Assembly: GCF_900184795.1 (NCBI RefSeq) | Contig: NZ_FXXN01000023.1 | Span: 267,055-331,054 of the forward strand | DNA: 64,000 nt | Direction of reading: 5' to 3' | From: Magnetospirillum sp. 15-1 | GTDB lineage: Bacteria; Pseudomonadota; Alphaproteobacteria; Rhodospirillales; Magnetospirillaceae | Notes under the pieces: generated by a model | Seen by the model: only the letters and a program-made list of their open reading frames with translations | Told to the model about the DNA's origin: nothing | Databases searched by the model: none | Made by a program: the position numbers and the translations under genes | In this document: positions 33,794-42,170 of the stretch, in pieces | How the letters are laid out: each line of letters starts with the position of its first letter | How positions within the stretch are numbered: position 1 is the first letter of the stretch

Positions 33794-34833
33794 GGGGCGG
33801 TACCGGGCTTGGCGAACGCCTCGGGCATGCGGGCGGCCAAGTCCTTGTACCAGTTGATGTAGTTGACGTAGCCCTTTTCCAGGGGGAAGGCGGGCTCGTA
33901 GCCCAGCAGCTCGCGCGCCTTGTCGATGCACAGGGTGCCGCGTTCAGGCATCAGGCTGTCGCGGGGATTGTGGCTGACCTGCACCGCCGGGAAATGGGCC
34001 TTCAGGATATCGGCCATCTGGTTCAGCGAGCGGGCCGAGCCGTAGGTGATGTTGAAGATTTGGTTATGGGACTTTTCCGTGGCGATGGCGCGGCAGATGC
34101 CCTGGATCAGATCTTCGATATAGGTGAAGTCCAGCTGGTCCGTGCCGTCGCCGTTGACGGTGACGTTCTGGCCCCGCACGGCGTTTTCGATGAAGGCCTG
34201 ACCCACCCGGCGGCTGACGCAGCGCTCGCCGTACAGGGCGCTGGGGCGGATGATGGTGTAGGGCATGCCGAACACCTGATTATAGGCGATCACCAGCTTC
34301 TCGCCTGCGTATTTCAGGGCGCCGTAGATGCCCATGGGGTCGCAGACCCGGTCCTCGACCACGGCCTCGCCGTCGAAATTGCCGTAGACCATGGACGACG
34401 AGAAATAGATGAAATGCGGCAGGAACCCGCGCGAACTGTCCAGGGCGTTTTCCAGCGTCCGCATGGAATGGTCGAAGGTGCTGTAGGGGTCCTTGTTGGA
34501 GCGGTTGGCATGGGCTACCGCCGCCAGCTGGACGACCACGTCCGGGTGGATGGCCTGCAGCCGCGGCGACAGCAGGGAATAGTCACGGGCGTCCAGGATG
34601 TGCAGGGGAATGCCCAGATGGCGCAGCAGGTCCAGGCGCTCGTTGATGAAGCTCATGTACAGGCGGGAATTGGGGTGCACGCCGTCGGAGAACGCCCCCA
34701 TATTGTTGACCTGCAGGCCGTCGATGATGTGCGGCTCGGCACCCAGGGCATGCAGCTTGAGAGCCATGTTGTGACCGATGAAGCCCGCGCCACCGATCAG
34801 CGCGACTTTCTTGCCAGTAAGATCAACATTCAC
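33790..34833 (-). CDS. NAD-dependent nucleotide-sugar epimerase/dehydratase (extended SDR)
   Basis: 347 residues. GGAGFIG at 14-20 binds NAD, and the YxxxK pair occurs as IYGALKYAGEK with the upstream serine in YFSSSMVYG. It lacks marks that would tell a 4-epimerase from a 4,6-dehydratase. As first gene of the operon that leads to the GNAT, NeuB, AsnB and amidotransferase genes it probably makes the keto- or epimerised sugar that feeds them. The start is a GTG at 34833 preceded by AAGGAAACAG; no better ATG exists. The 5' leader is about 120 bases, beginning at a promoter that overlaps a palindromic operator candidate. Confidence 0.87.
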   Translation of the reverse strand: MNVDLTGKKVALIGGAGFIGHNMALKLHALGAEPHIIDGLQVNNMGAFSDGVHPNSRLYMSFINERLDLLRHLGIPLHILDARDYSLLSPRLQAIHPDVVVQLAAVAHANRSNKDPYSTFDHSMRTLENALDSSRGFLPHFIYFSSSMVYGNFDGEAVVEDRVCDPMGIYGALKYAGEKLVIAYNQVFGMPYTIIRPSALYGERCVSRRVGQAFIENAVRGQNVTVNGDGTDQLDFTYIEDLIQGICRAIATEKSHNQIFNITYGSARSLNQMADILKAHFPAVQVSHNPRDSLMPERGTLCIDKARELLGYEPAFPLEKGYVNYINWYKDLAARMPEAFAKPGTAP

Positions 34834-34949
34834 CGTGCTGTTTCCTTTAATGCCAAGGTTCGGGCCACCGTGCCGGAACCGGGTGCCGCCGCATCAGATG
34901 TGTTTGTAAACACTCATATGCCGCCCCGCAACCGGATTGCCCCGCCACA

Positions 34950-34966
34950 TGTTCACGGCGCGAACA
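34950..34966. promoter_or_regulatory. 17-bp palindromic operator candidate, site 2
   Basis: The minus strand reads TGTTCGCGCCGTGAACA, differing from site 1 (9851-9867) at a single central base. It overlaps the -10 hexamer of the promoter for the 34833 operon by three bases. Two such sites with the same promoter geometry suggest one regulator for both operons. Confidence 0.7.
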
Positions 34967-34992
34967 TTACGCCTGCCGGCCTGGAGTGTCAA
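34964..34992 (-). promoter_or_regulatory. Sigma-70-type promoter for the second nonulosonate/acyl operon
   Basis: Minus strand: TTGACA at 34992-34987, a 17-base spacer, TAATGT at 34969-34964. The predicted start is near 34957, leaving a leader of about 124 bases before the GTG at 34833. Geometry matches the promoter at 9864-9892. Confidence 0.7.
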
Positions 34993-35021
34993 TTGAAGGC
35001 ACCGGCGCCGGACGGGCGTGA

Positions 35022-35960
35022 TCAGCCGGCCTGACGCCGGAACCACTCATAGGCCACGGCCAGCCCGTCGCGGAGCGGGGTCTTGGCGCTCCAGCCCAGG
35101 GCGCGCAGCCGGGACACGTCCATGACCTTGCGCGGCATGCCGTCGGGCTTGGTCAGGTCGCAGGCGAAGTCGCCGGTAAAGCCGATGGTATCGGCCACCG
35201 CCCCGGCCAGCTCGCGGATGGAATGCTCGATGCCGGTGCCCACGTTGATGTGCGGCTCGTCGGAATAATGGCCCATGATGTGGACCAGGGCGTCGGCCAG
35301 ATCGTCGCAGAACAGGAACTCGCGCACCGGCTCGCCCGTGCCCCACAGGGCGACGCTGGACGCCCCGGCCATCTTGGCGCCGTGGATGCGCTGGATCAGC
35401 GCGGCGACCACATGGCTGTTCTCCGGGTGGTAATTGTCGCCGGGGCCATAGAGGTTGGTGGGCATGGCCGAGACGAAATCATCCCCGTACTGGCGCCGGT
35501 AGGTCTGGCACATCTTGATGCCGGCGATCTTGGCGATGGCATAGCCTTCGTTGGTGGGCTCCAGCGGGCCGGTCAGCAGCATGTCCTCGGTCATGGGCTG
35601 GGCCGCCATGCGCGGATAGATGCAAGACGAGCCCAGATAGACCAGCTTCTCCACCTTGGCCAAATGGGCGGCATGGATGGTGTTGGCGGCGATCATCAGG
35701 TTGTCGTAGAGGAAATCGGCGGGATACTGGGAATTGGCCAGGATGCCGCCGACCTTGCCGGCGCAGACGAACACCGCCTGGGGCCGGTTGGCCTGGACCC
35801 AGGCCTGGACGGCGGCCGGGTCGCGCAGATCGACCTGGGCGCGATCCACGGTCAGGATCCGGCAATTCTCCCGCTGCAGGCGGCGCACCAGGGCCGAGCC
35901 GGCCATGCCGCGATGGCCGGCGACCCAGACCCGCTTGCCCTCCAGCGCGGAGGAAATCAT
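35022..35960 (-). CDS. fcl: GDP-L-fucose synthase (GDP-4-keto-6-deoxymannose epimerase/reductase)
   Basis: 312 residues, typical of Fcl/Wca[19 protein letters not shown] is the NADP site with the family's GHRGM phrase; [20 protein letters not shown] (the YxxxK pair) and [18 protein letters not shown] are diagnostic. By family, it converts GDP-4-keto-6-deoxy-D-mannose to GDP-L-fucose in the cytoplasm. The ATG at 35960 overlaps the gmd stop by four bases, the usual gmd-fcl arrangement. The gene ends the unit; 60-odd bases later lies the promoter for the operon beginning at 34833. Confidence 0.95.
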   Translation of the reverse strand: MISSALEGKRVWVAGHRGMAGSALVRRLQRENCRILTVDRAQVDLRDPAAVQAWVQANRPQAVFVCAGKVGGILANSQYPADFLYDNLMIAANTIHAAHLAKVEKLVYLGSSCIYPRMAAQPMTEDMLLTGPLEPTNEGYAIAKIAGIKMCQTYRRQYGDDFVSAMPTNLYGPGDNYHPENSHVVAALIQRIHGAKMAGASSVALWGTGEPVREFLFCDDLADALVHIMGHYSDEPHINVGTGIEHSIRELAGAVADTIGFTGDFACDLTKPDGMPRKVMDVSRLRALGWSAKTPLRDGLAVAYEWFRRQAG

Positions 35961-37015
35961 CGGCCGGATTCCGCCTGGGCCGCCGCCAGATCGGAGCGGA
36001 CCATCTCCTCGATCAGCTGCTGGAAGCTGGTGGTGGCCGTCCAGCCCAGCTTGGCCTTGGCCTTGCTGGCATCGCCCAGCAGCAGCTCGACCTCGGTGGG
36101 GCGGAAATAGCGGCTGTCCACCCGGATCACCACCTTGCCCGTGGCGGTATCGGTGCCGGTCTCGTCGACGCCGCTGCCCTGCCAGACGATGGTGTGGCCC
36201 AGCACGGCGAAGGCCCGTTCGAGGAATTCGCGCACGGTATGGCATTCGCCGGTGGCCAGGACGAAATCCTCGGCCTCGGTCTGCTGGAGGATGCGCCACA
36301 TGCCGTCCACGTAATCGCGGGCATGGCCCCAATCGCGCTTGGCGTCCAGGTTGCCGATGTAAAGGGCGTCCTGGCGGCCGAGATGGATGGCGGCCACGGC
36401 GCGGGTGATCTTGCGGGTGACGAAGGTTTCGCCGCGGATGGGGCTTTCGTGGTTGAACAAAATGCCGTTGGCGGCGAACAGCCCATAGGCCTCGCGGTAA
36501 TTGACGCAGATCCAGTAGGCGTACAGCTTGGCGGCGGCATAGGGGCTGCGCGGATAGAACGGCGTGGTCTCGGTCTGGGGGATTTCCTGGACCTTGCCGT
36601 ACAGCTCCGAGGTCGAGGCCTGATAGAAGCGGGTCTTCTTGTCCAGGCCGAGGATACGGATGGCCTCCAGCAGGCGCAGCGTGCCCAGGGCGTCGGCGTT
36701 GGCGGTGTATTCCGCCGTCTCGAAGCTGACCTGCACGTGGCTTTGCGCCGCCAGGTTATAGATCTCGTCGGGCTGGGTTTCCTGCACCAGGCGGATCAGG
36801 TTGGTGGCGTCGGTCATGTCGCCGTAATGCAGGTGGAACGGCACCCCGCTTTCGTGGGGGTCGTGGTAGAGGTGGTCGATCCGGCTGGTGTTCAGCGAGG
36901 ACGCGCGCCGCTTCACCCCGTGCACGGTGTAACCCTTGGACAAGAGCAGTTCGGCCAGATAGGCGCCGTCTTGCCCGGTGACACCGGTGATGAGTGCGGT
37001 TTTCGAGGTCATCAT
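35957..37015 (-). CDS. gmd: GDP-mannose 4,6-dehydratase
   Basis: 352 residues. [17 protein letters not shown] is the NADP-binding start, with [16 protein letters not shown] just after it, [27 protein letters not shown] (YxxxK) and [15 protein letters not shown]. These are standard Gmd signatures. By family, it dehydrates GDP-D-mannose to the 4-keto-6-deoxy form used by the next gene. The ATG at 37015 may be read from 37012 instead (MMT). It is transcribed away from wecB across a 258-base region that has no other gene and holds candidate promoters for both directions. Mannose activation genes (manA/B/C) are not in the window. Confidence 0.95.
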   Translation of the reverse strand: MMTSKTALITGVTGQDGAYLAELLLSKGYTVHGVKRRASSLNTSRIDHLYHDPHESGVPFHLHYGDMTDATNLIRLVQETQPDEIYNLAAQSHVQVSFETAEYTANADALGTLRLLEAIRILGLDKKTRFYQASTSELYGKVQEIPQTETTPFYPRSPYAAAKLYAYWICVNYREAYGLFAANGILFNHESPIRGETFVTRKITRAVAAIHLGRQDALYIGNLDAKRDWGHARDYVDGMWRILQQTEAEDFVLATGECHTVREFLERAFAVLGHTIVWQGSGVDETGTDTATGKVVIRVDSRYFRPTEVELLLGDASKAKAKLGWTATTSFQQLIEEMVRSDLAAAQAESGR

Positions 37016-37069
37016 GTCCTTCGTCAGGCGGCCAGAACCCGCCTTGTGGAGTCAATTCCAGGGAATGCG

Positions 37070-37096
37070 TCTATAGGGGGGGCGCCGGCCTGTCAA
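37070..37096 (-). promoter_or_regulatory. Weak promoter candidate for gmd-fcl
   Basis: Minus strand TTGACA at 37096-37091 and TATAGA at 37075-37070 with a 15-base, C-rich spacer, shorter than ideal. It would start transcription about 48 bases before gmd. The regulator palindrome of the other two operons is absent here. Confidence 0.35.
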
Positions 37097-37188
37097 GGCG
37101 GCCTCCGCGCGGCGCCAGTCACCGGCGCCGTGGGCATGGCGAAAGCTTCGGGGCGAAAAGGCGGCGGACATGGGCCGCAGCATAACCC

Positions 37189-37217
37189 TTCACAACCGTG
37201 GTTGGTAGCGGTAAAAA
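37189..37217 (+). promoter_or_regulatory. Promoter candidate for wecB
   Basis: TTCACA at 37189-37194 (5 of 6 match), a 17-base spacer and TAAAAA at 37212-37217. It lies about 57 bases before the wecB ATG, in the divergent gap with gmd. Confidence 0.45.
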
Positions 37218-37273
37218 TCACCCGGTCCGTCCCGTCCGGGGTGGTGTGTCGGCTGCCTGACGGAGGATTATCG

Positions 37274-38383
37274 ATGACGGCCAAGGGCCTGCGGACGCTG
37301 CTGTGCGTGGTTGGTGCGCGGCCCAATTACATGAAGATCGGTCCCGTCCTCGCCGCCCTGGACGCTGTGCCGCGCTTTCGCACCGTCCTTATCCATACCG
37401 GTCAGCATTACGACCCCCAGATGAACGACGCCCTGTTCGCCGACCTTGGCATCCGCGCCCCCGATGTCAATCTGGCGGTGGGCTCGGCCAGTCATGCGGT
37501 GCAGACCGCCCAGGTGATGATGCGGTTCGAGCCGGTGGTGACCGGCGCCGCCGATCCGGTGGTGCTGGTGGTGGGCGACGTCAATTCCACCCTGGCCTGC
37601 GCCCTGGTGGCGGCCAAGCTGGGGGTCAAGGTCGCCCATGTGGAGGCGGGCCTGCGCTCGGGCGACCGCGCCATGCCCGAAGAGATCAATCGTATCCTCA
37701 CCGACCAGCTGTCCGACTGGCTATTCTGCACCGAGGCCGAGGCGCTGGACAATCTCAGGGCCGAGGGCATCGATGCCGGGCGCGTCCATCTGGTGGGCAA
37801 CGTCATGATCGACACCCTGCTGGGCAATCTGAAGCGGGCGGTGCCGGCCGCCGCGACCCTGGCCGGCAGCGGCGTCGACGCCTCCTCCTACGGGCTGGTG
37901 ACCCTGCACCGCCCGGCAAATGTGGACGACGAAGGGGTGCTGGCCGGTCTGGTCGATTCCCTGGTCGCCATCGCCGCCCATTTGCCCCTGGCCTTTCCCT
38001 GCCATCCCCGCACCCGCCAGCGGCTGGAGGCCTTCGGCTTCCTCGACCGCCTGCGCGCCGCTCCCATCGCCCTGCTGGAGCCCCAGGGCTATCTCGCCAT
38101 GCTGGGGCTGATGGCCGGCTCCCGGCTGATGCTGACCGATTCCGGCGGTATCCAGGAGGAGACCACGGCGCTCGGCGTGCCCTGCCTGACGCTCCGCGAC
38201 AACACCGAGCGCCCCATCACCGTGGACGAGGGCACCAATACCCTGGTCGGGCGCGATCCGAAGGCGATCATGGCCGCCTTCGCCGACTGGCGGGCCACCG
38301 GCGGCAAGGGCGGGCGGGTGCCGGCCCTGTGGGACGGCCGGGCCGCCGAACGCATCGCCCGCATTCTCGACGCCGAGGCTTGA
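37274..38383 (+). CDS. wecB: UDP-N-acetylglucosamine 2-epimerase, non-hydrolysing
   Basis: 369 residues. VVGARPNYMKIGPVL, HTGQHYDPQM, VAHVEAGLRSGD, MPEEINRILTDQLSD, TLHRPANVDDE and LTDSGGIQEE are the classic WecB/MnaA landmarks. By family, it interconverts UDP-GlcNAc and UDP-ManNAc, which a dehydrogenase such as the one at 62099-63364 can oxidise. It is a family cousin of, but distinct from, the hydrolysing NeuC at 628-1785. A GGAGG ribosome site lies seven bases before the ATG at 37274; in-frame codons upstream belong to noncoding DNA and the gmd antisense. It stands alone, with a hairpin after it. Confidence 0.94.
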   Translation: MTAKGLRTLLCVVGARPNYMKIGPVLAALDAVPRFRTVLIHTGQHYDPQMNDALFADLGIRAPDVNLAVGSASHAVQTAQVMMRFEPVVTGAADPVVLVVGDVNSTLACALVAAKLGVKVAHVEAGLRSGDRAMPEEINRILTDQLSDWLFCTEAEALDNLRAEGIDAGRVHLVGNVMIDTLLGNLKRAVPAAATLAGSGVDASSYGLVTLHRPANVDDEGVLAGLVDSLVAIAAHLPLAFPCHPRTRQRLEAFGFLDRLRAAPIALLEPQGYLAMLGLMAGSRLMLTDSGGIQEETTALGVPCLTLRDNTERPITVDEGTNTLVGRDPKAIMAAFADWRATGGKGGRVPALWDGRAAERIARILDAEA

Positions 38384-38386
38384 TAT

Positions 38387-38419
38387 CAGCCCGCGTTGAG
38401 CGGACCTCATCGCGGGCTG
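38387..38419 (+). terminator. Hairpin after wecB
   Basis: Arms CAGCCCGCG (38387-38395) and CGCGGGCTG (38411-38419), 15-base loop, a few bases after the wecB stop. There is no T-run after it, so terminator strength is doubtful. The rest of the 200-base gap to purH shows only a possible extended -10 (TGCTATAGC at 38538-38546). Confidence 0.4.
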
Positions 38420-38584
38420 CCAGGCCCAAGGGGCCGCGCGCCTTGTGGCGCGGGAGGCAAGGACGCACGGCGTCCGCCCGCCGTATGAGGGCCCAGCCTT
38501 TGGTGGTGGAAAAGACTGGTGGGCGCTCGGGCGGGCATGCTATAGCCCGGTCGAATTTCCCATCACCCACGAGGGTTTAGGCCG

Positions 38585-40165
38585 ATGTCCGATCTGCGAC
38601 CCGTTCGCCGCGCGCTCCTTTCCGTTTCCGACAAGACCGGTCTGGTGGCGTTCGCCCGCTTTCTCAGCCAGTCCGGCGTGGAGCTGCTCTCCACCGGCGG
38701 CACGGCCAAGGCCATGCGCGATGCCGGCCTGGCGGTGATCGACGTTTCCGACTTCACCGGCTTTCCCGAGATGCTGGACGGCCGGGTCAAGACCCTGCAC
38801 CCCAAGGTCCATGGCGGCCTGCTGGGCATCCGCGGCAACGCCGAGCACGAGGCGGCCATGAACGCCCACGGCATCCAGGCCATCGACCTGCTGGTGGTGA
38901 ATCTCTATCCCTTCGAGGAGACGGTGGCCAAGGGCGCCGATTACGACACCTGCGTCGAGAATATCGACATCGGCGGCCCCGCCATGATCCGCGCCGCCTC
39001 CAAGAACCACGATTCGGTCACCGTGGTGGTCGACGTCGAGGATTACGCCGTGGTCCAGGCGGAGATGGAGGCCAACAAGGGCGCCACCACGCTCGGCCTG
39101 CGCAAGCGCCTCGCCGCCACCGCCTATGCCCGCACCGGCGCCTACGACGCCGCCATCAGCCAGTGGTTCGCCAAGGAACTGGGCGACACCTTCCCCCGCC
39201 GCGTGGTGGTGGCGGGCGAGCTGAAGCAGGCCCTGCGCTATGGCGAGAACCCCCATCAGGCCGCCGCCTTCTACACCAACGGCACCACCCGCGCCGGCGT
39301 CGCCACCGCCCGCCAGCTGCAGGGCAAGGAACTCAGCTACAACAACCTGAACGACACCGACGCCGCCTTCGAGCTAGCCGCCGAGTTCGACGAGCCCGCC
39401 ATCGCCATCATCAAGCACGCCAATCCTTGCGGCGTGTCCGTGGGCACCGACCTGAAAAGCGCCTATCTCCGCGCCCTGGCCTGCGACCCGGTCTCGGCCT
39501 TCGGCGGCATCGTCGCCATGAACCGCCGCCTGGACAAGGTCACCGCCGAGGAGATCGCCAAGCTGTTCACCGAGGTGGTGATCGCCCCCGAGGCCGATGA
39601 CGACGCCGTCGCCGTCTTCGCCGCCAAGAAGAACCTGCGCCTGCTGGTCACCGGCGGCATGCCCGATCCGTCCTCGCCCGGCATGACGCTGCGCCCGGTG
39701 GCCGGCGGCTATCTGTTCCAGACCAAGGACAACGGCCGCGTCATGGCCGCCGACCTCAAGGTGGTGACCAAGCGCGCCCCCACCGAGCGCGAGCTGAAGG
39801 ACCTGCTGACCGCCTTCCGCATCTGCAAGCACGTTAAGTCCAACGCCATCATTTACGTCAAGGACGGTGCCACCGTCGGCATCGGCGCCGGCCAGATGAG
39901 CCGGGTCGATTCCTCGCGCATCGCCGCCTGGAAGGCCCAGGAGGCGGCGACCGCCGCCGGTCTCGCCCAGCCCCAGACCATCGGTTCGGTGGTGGCGTCC
40001 GACGCCTTCTTCCCCTTCGCCGACGGCTTGCTGGCGGCGGCGGCGGCGGGAGCGACGGCGGTGATCCAGCCCGGCGGCTCCATGCGCGACGCCGAAGTCA
40101 TCGCCGCTGCCGACGAACAGGGCCTGACCATGGTCTTCACCGGCATGCGCCACTTCCGGCACTAG
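38585..40165 (+). CDS. purH: Bifunctional AICAR formyltransferase/IMP cyclohydrolase
   Basis: 526 residues, full length. The N-terminal MGS-like IMP cyclohydrolase domain includes [21 protein letters not shown] and [15 protein letters not shown]. The AICAR formyltransferase domain follows, with [50 protein letters not shown] and [10 protein letters not shown]. It performs the last two steps of purine synthesis. A housekeeping gene, unrelated to the glycan genes on both sides. Its stop codon TAG is partly made by an insertion sequence: the last two bases of the target (TA, 40163-40164) plus the first base (G) of the element. Without the element the codon would read TAA. Confidence 0.97.
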   Translation: MSDLRPVRRALLSVSDKTGLVAFARFLSQSGVELLSTGGTAKAMRDAGLAVIDVSDFTGFPEMLDGRVKTLHPKVHGGLLGIRGNAEHEAAMNAHGIQAIDLLVVNLYPFEETVAKGADYDTCVENIDIGGPAMIRAASKNHDSVTVVVDVEDYAVVQAEMEANKGATTLGLRKRLAATAYARTGAYDAAISQWFAKELGDTFPRRVVVAGELKQALRYGENPHQAAAFYTNGTTRAGVATARQLQGKELSYNNLNDTDAAFELAAEFDEPAIAIIKHANPCGVSVGTDLKSAYLRALACDPVSAFGGIVAMNRRLDKVTAEEIAKLFTEVVIAPEADDDAVAVFAAKKNLRLLVTGGMPDPSSPGMTLRPVAGGYLFQTKDNGRVMAADLKVVTKRAPTERELKDLLTAFRICKHVKSNAIIYVKDGATVGIGAGQMSRVDSSRIAAWKAQEAATAAGLAQPQTIGSVVASDAFFPFADGLLAAAAAGATAVIQPGGSMRDAEVIAAADEQGLTMVFTGMRHFRH

Positions 40166-41010
40166 GCTGATTCGACATTCAGGCACACCACAGGGGTAGT
40201 GTTGCGAGACAAAGGAAGGCCATGAAGTTGGCGACCTTGCGATCGTAACGTGTCGCAATACGGCGGAAGTGCTTGAGTTTGTTGATGGCCCGCTCGACGA
40301 GGTTCCGCTTTTTGTAGATGCGTGCATCAAAATCGCGGATACGCTTCATGCACGAGCGCCGCGGAATGATGGGTTGGGCACCGCAGGCCTCGACCGCGTC
40401 GAGAATAGCGTGAGAATCGTAGCCCTTATCCGCCAAGAAATAGCGGGGCCTTGCCTCGCCGAGCAATGCCAGGGCTTGGGTTCCATCATTGACCTGCCCA
40501 GCCGTCAGGATGAAGCGAACCGGGCGGCCCTCGCCATCGACAGCGAGATGGATCTTGGTACTCAATCCACCTCGGGAACGCCCCAGAGCCGAATTTTGGC
40601 CCCCCCTTTTCCGGTCGCAGCCTGCTGGTGCGCCCGGACGATGGTGCTGTCGATCATCAGGTAATCGTTGTCTCGATCCCGGATCAGATGGTCGAAGACA
40701 CTGTCCCAGACACCTTTGGCGGCCCAACGCGTGAAGCGCTTGTGTACCGTCTTGAATTTGCCATAGCGCTCCGGCATGTCCGACCAGCGGGCGCCCGACC
40801 GCAGAACCCAAAGCACGGCGTTGACGAAGGTGCGGTTGTCAACCCCGCTACGACCGGGATCGCTGGCCTTACCGGGCAGCAATCCCTCAATCCGCGCCCA
40901 TTGCGTCGATGTCAGTTCGTATCTCTTCGCCATGGTACACCGAGCCAAGTTGGTCCTGACTCGGTGAATCACGCGGGCACATCAGACGCAAGCTGAATGT
41001 CGATACAGCC
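40165..41010 (-). mobile_element. Complete IS5-family (IS427-like) insertion sequence, 846 bp
   Basis: The ends are inverted repeats: GGCTGATTCGACATTCAG at the left and, inverted, GGCTGTATCGACATTCAG at the right (16 of 18 identical). TA flanks both ends (40163-40164 and 41011-41012), a likely target duplication. It carries one frameshifted transposase on the minus strand. A truncated, nearly identical copy lies at 48083-48665, so the element was recently active. Confidence 0.9.
40179..40933 (-). CDS. IS5-family transposase, two overlapping frames with slippery A4G7
   Basis: The first frame starts at the ATG at 40933 (MAKRYELTSTQWARIEGLL) and ends at 40562; it holds the helix-turn-helix head and the first catalytic aspartate (LMIDSTIVRAHQQ). 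The second frame continues to 40179 with the remaining residues of the DDE site (FLADKGYDS and LVERAIN). They overlap around a run of four A and seven G on the minus strand (40600-40610), a classic slippage site, so the full enzyme is expected from programmed frameshifting rather than from decay. The product cuts and pastes the element at 40165-41010. Confidence 0.88.
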
Positions 41011-41037
41011 TAAGGCCAGCCTCCCTCGTCTGGCGAA

Positions 41038-41063
41038 GGTCCGGTGAGATATCTCACCGGACC
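41038..41063. repeat. Perfect 26-bp palindrome between purH and cysD
   Basis: Two 13-base arms (GGTCCGGTGAGAT and its exact complement) meet with no spacer at 41050/41051. As RNA it would form a tight hairpin. Before the insertion sequence arrived it lay about 25 bases after the purH stop, so a purH terminator is the likeliest role, although no T-run follows. A dimeric protein-binding site is the alternative. Confidence 0.75.
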
Positions 41064-41261
41064 CGTCGAGACAGGTGGACATAAGGAAATGGGCGGCGTG
41101 GTGACGGCCGCGTGCGCGGTCTGTGGATAATGGAGGAGTGAAGAAACAGCCTCGGGATTTGTCCCGGTGTCGGATTTGCGTATGACTTTTCGGCGGAATG
41201 CTGTTGCCGCTTGCCTTGCAAATGTGTTTTCCATTGCCTTTGTTGCAGCCTCGCGTGGATC

Positions 41262-42170
41262 ATGTCCGACCAATCCCTCCGTACCCATCTGGATTATCTC
41301 GAAGCCGAGAGCATTCATATCTTCCGCGAGGCCGCGGCCCAGTTCCGCAATCCGGTGATGCTCTATTCCATCGGCAAGGACAGCTCGGTCCTGCTGCATC
41401 TGGCGCTGAAGGCCTTTTATCCGGCCAAGCCGCCCTTTCCGCTGATGCATGTGGACACCACCTGGAAATTCCGGGACATGATCGCCTTCCGCGACACCTG
41501 TGCCGCCGAGCTGGGCCTCGACCTGATCATCCATGTCAACGAGGACGGTATTGCCGAGGGGATCGGCCCGTTCAGCCATGGTTCCGCCGTCCATACGGAC
41601 GTGATGAAGACCCAGGCCCTGCGCCAGGCCCTGGACCGCTACGGCTTCGACTGCGCCCTGGGCGGCGCCCGCCGCGACGAGGAGCGCAGCCGTGCCAAGG
41701 AACGCATCTTCTCCCTGCGCTCCAACCACCGCTGGGACCCCAAGCGCCAGCGGCCCGAGCTGTGGTCCCAGTACAACGGACGCCTGGGCCAGGGCGAATC
41801 CATGCGGGTGTTCCCCCTGTCCAACTGGACCGAGATGGATGTCTGGCTGTACATCCGCCGCGAGGGCATTCCGGTGGTGCCGCTGTATTTCGCCGCCGAG
41901 CGGCCGGTGGTCGAGCGCGACGGCGCCCTGATCATGGCCGATGACGACCGCCTGCCCCTCAATCCGGGCGAGGTTCCCGTCCTGCGCAAGGTCCGCTTCC
42001 GCACCCTGGGCTGCTGGCCGCTGACCGGGGCGGTGGAATCCGAGGCGGCGACCCTGACCGAGATCATCGCCGAGATGCTGGCCAGCAAAAGCTCGGAACG
42101 CCAGGGCCGGGTGATCGACAACGACCAGTCCGCCTCCATGGAACGCAAGAAGCAGGAAGGCTATTTCTGA
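41262..42170 (+). CDS. cysD: Sulfate adenylyltransferase subunit 2
   Basis: 302 residues. [11 protein letters not shown] is the PP-loop of this ATP-pyrophosphatase family; [33 protein letters not shown] and [14 protein letters not shown] are standard CysD motifs. With CysN it forms adenosine 5'-phosphosulfate from sulfate and ATP. The ATG at 41262 gives the familiar [14 protein letters not shown]-type start; the upstream extension is unconserved. The stop overlaps the cysNC start by one base (TGATG). It may serve cysteine synthesis, glycan sulfation or both; no sulfotransferase is seen in the window. A weak promoter-like pair (TTGTCC at 41159, TATGAC at 41181) precedes it. Confidence 0.95.
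   Translation: MSDQSLRTHLDYLEAESIHIFREAAAQFRNPVMLYSIGKDSSVLLHLALKAFYPAKPPFPLMHVDTTWKFRDMIAFRDTCAAELGLDLIIHVNEDGIAEGIGPFSHGSAVHTDVMKTQALRQALDRYGFDCALGGARRDEERSRAKERIFSLRSNHRWDPKRQRPELWSQYNGRLGQGESMRVFPLSNWTEMDVWLYIRREGIPVVPLYFAAERPVVERDGALIMADDDRLPLNPGEVPVLRKVRFRTLGCWPLTGAVESEAATLTEIIAEMLASKSSERQGRVIDNDQSASMERKKQEGYF

Noticed and set aside
38384-38584. tRNA or small RNA in the wecB-purH gap
   Set aside because: A GGTCGAATTTCC stretch faintly resembles a T-loop, but no cloverleaf or acceptor stem can be formed around it.
40562-40620. Transposase inactivated by frameshift
   Set aside because: The two frames overlap at an A4G7 slippery run, the normal programmed frameshift arrangement of this IS group, and both catalytic halves are intact.
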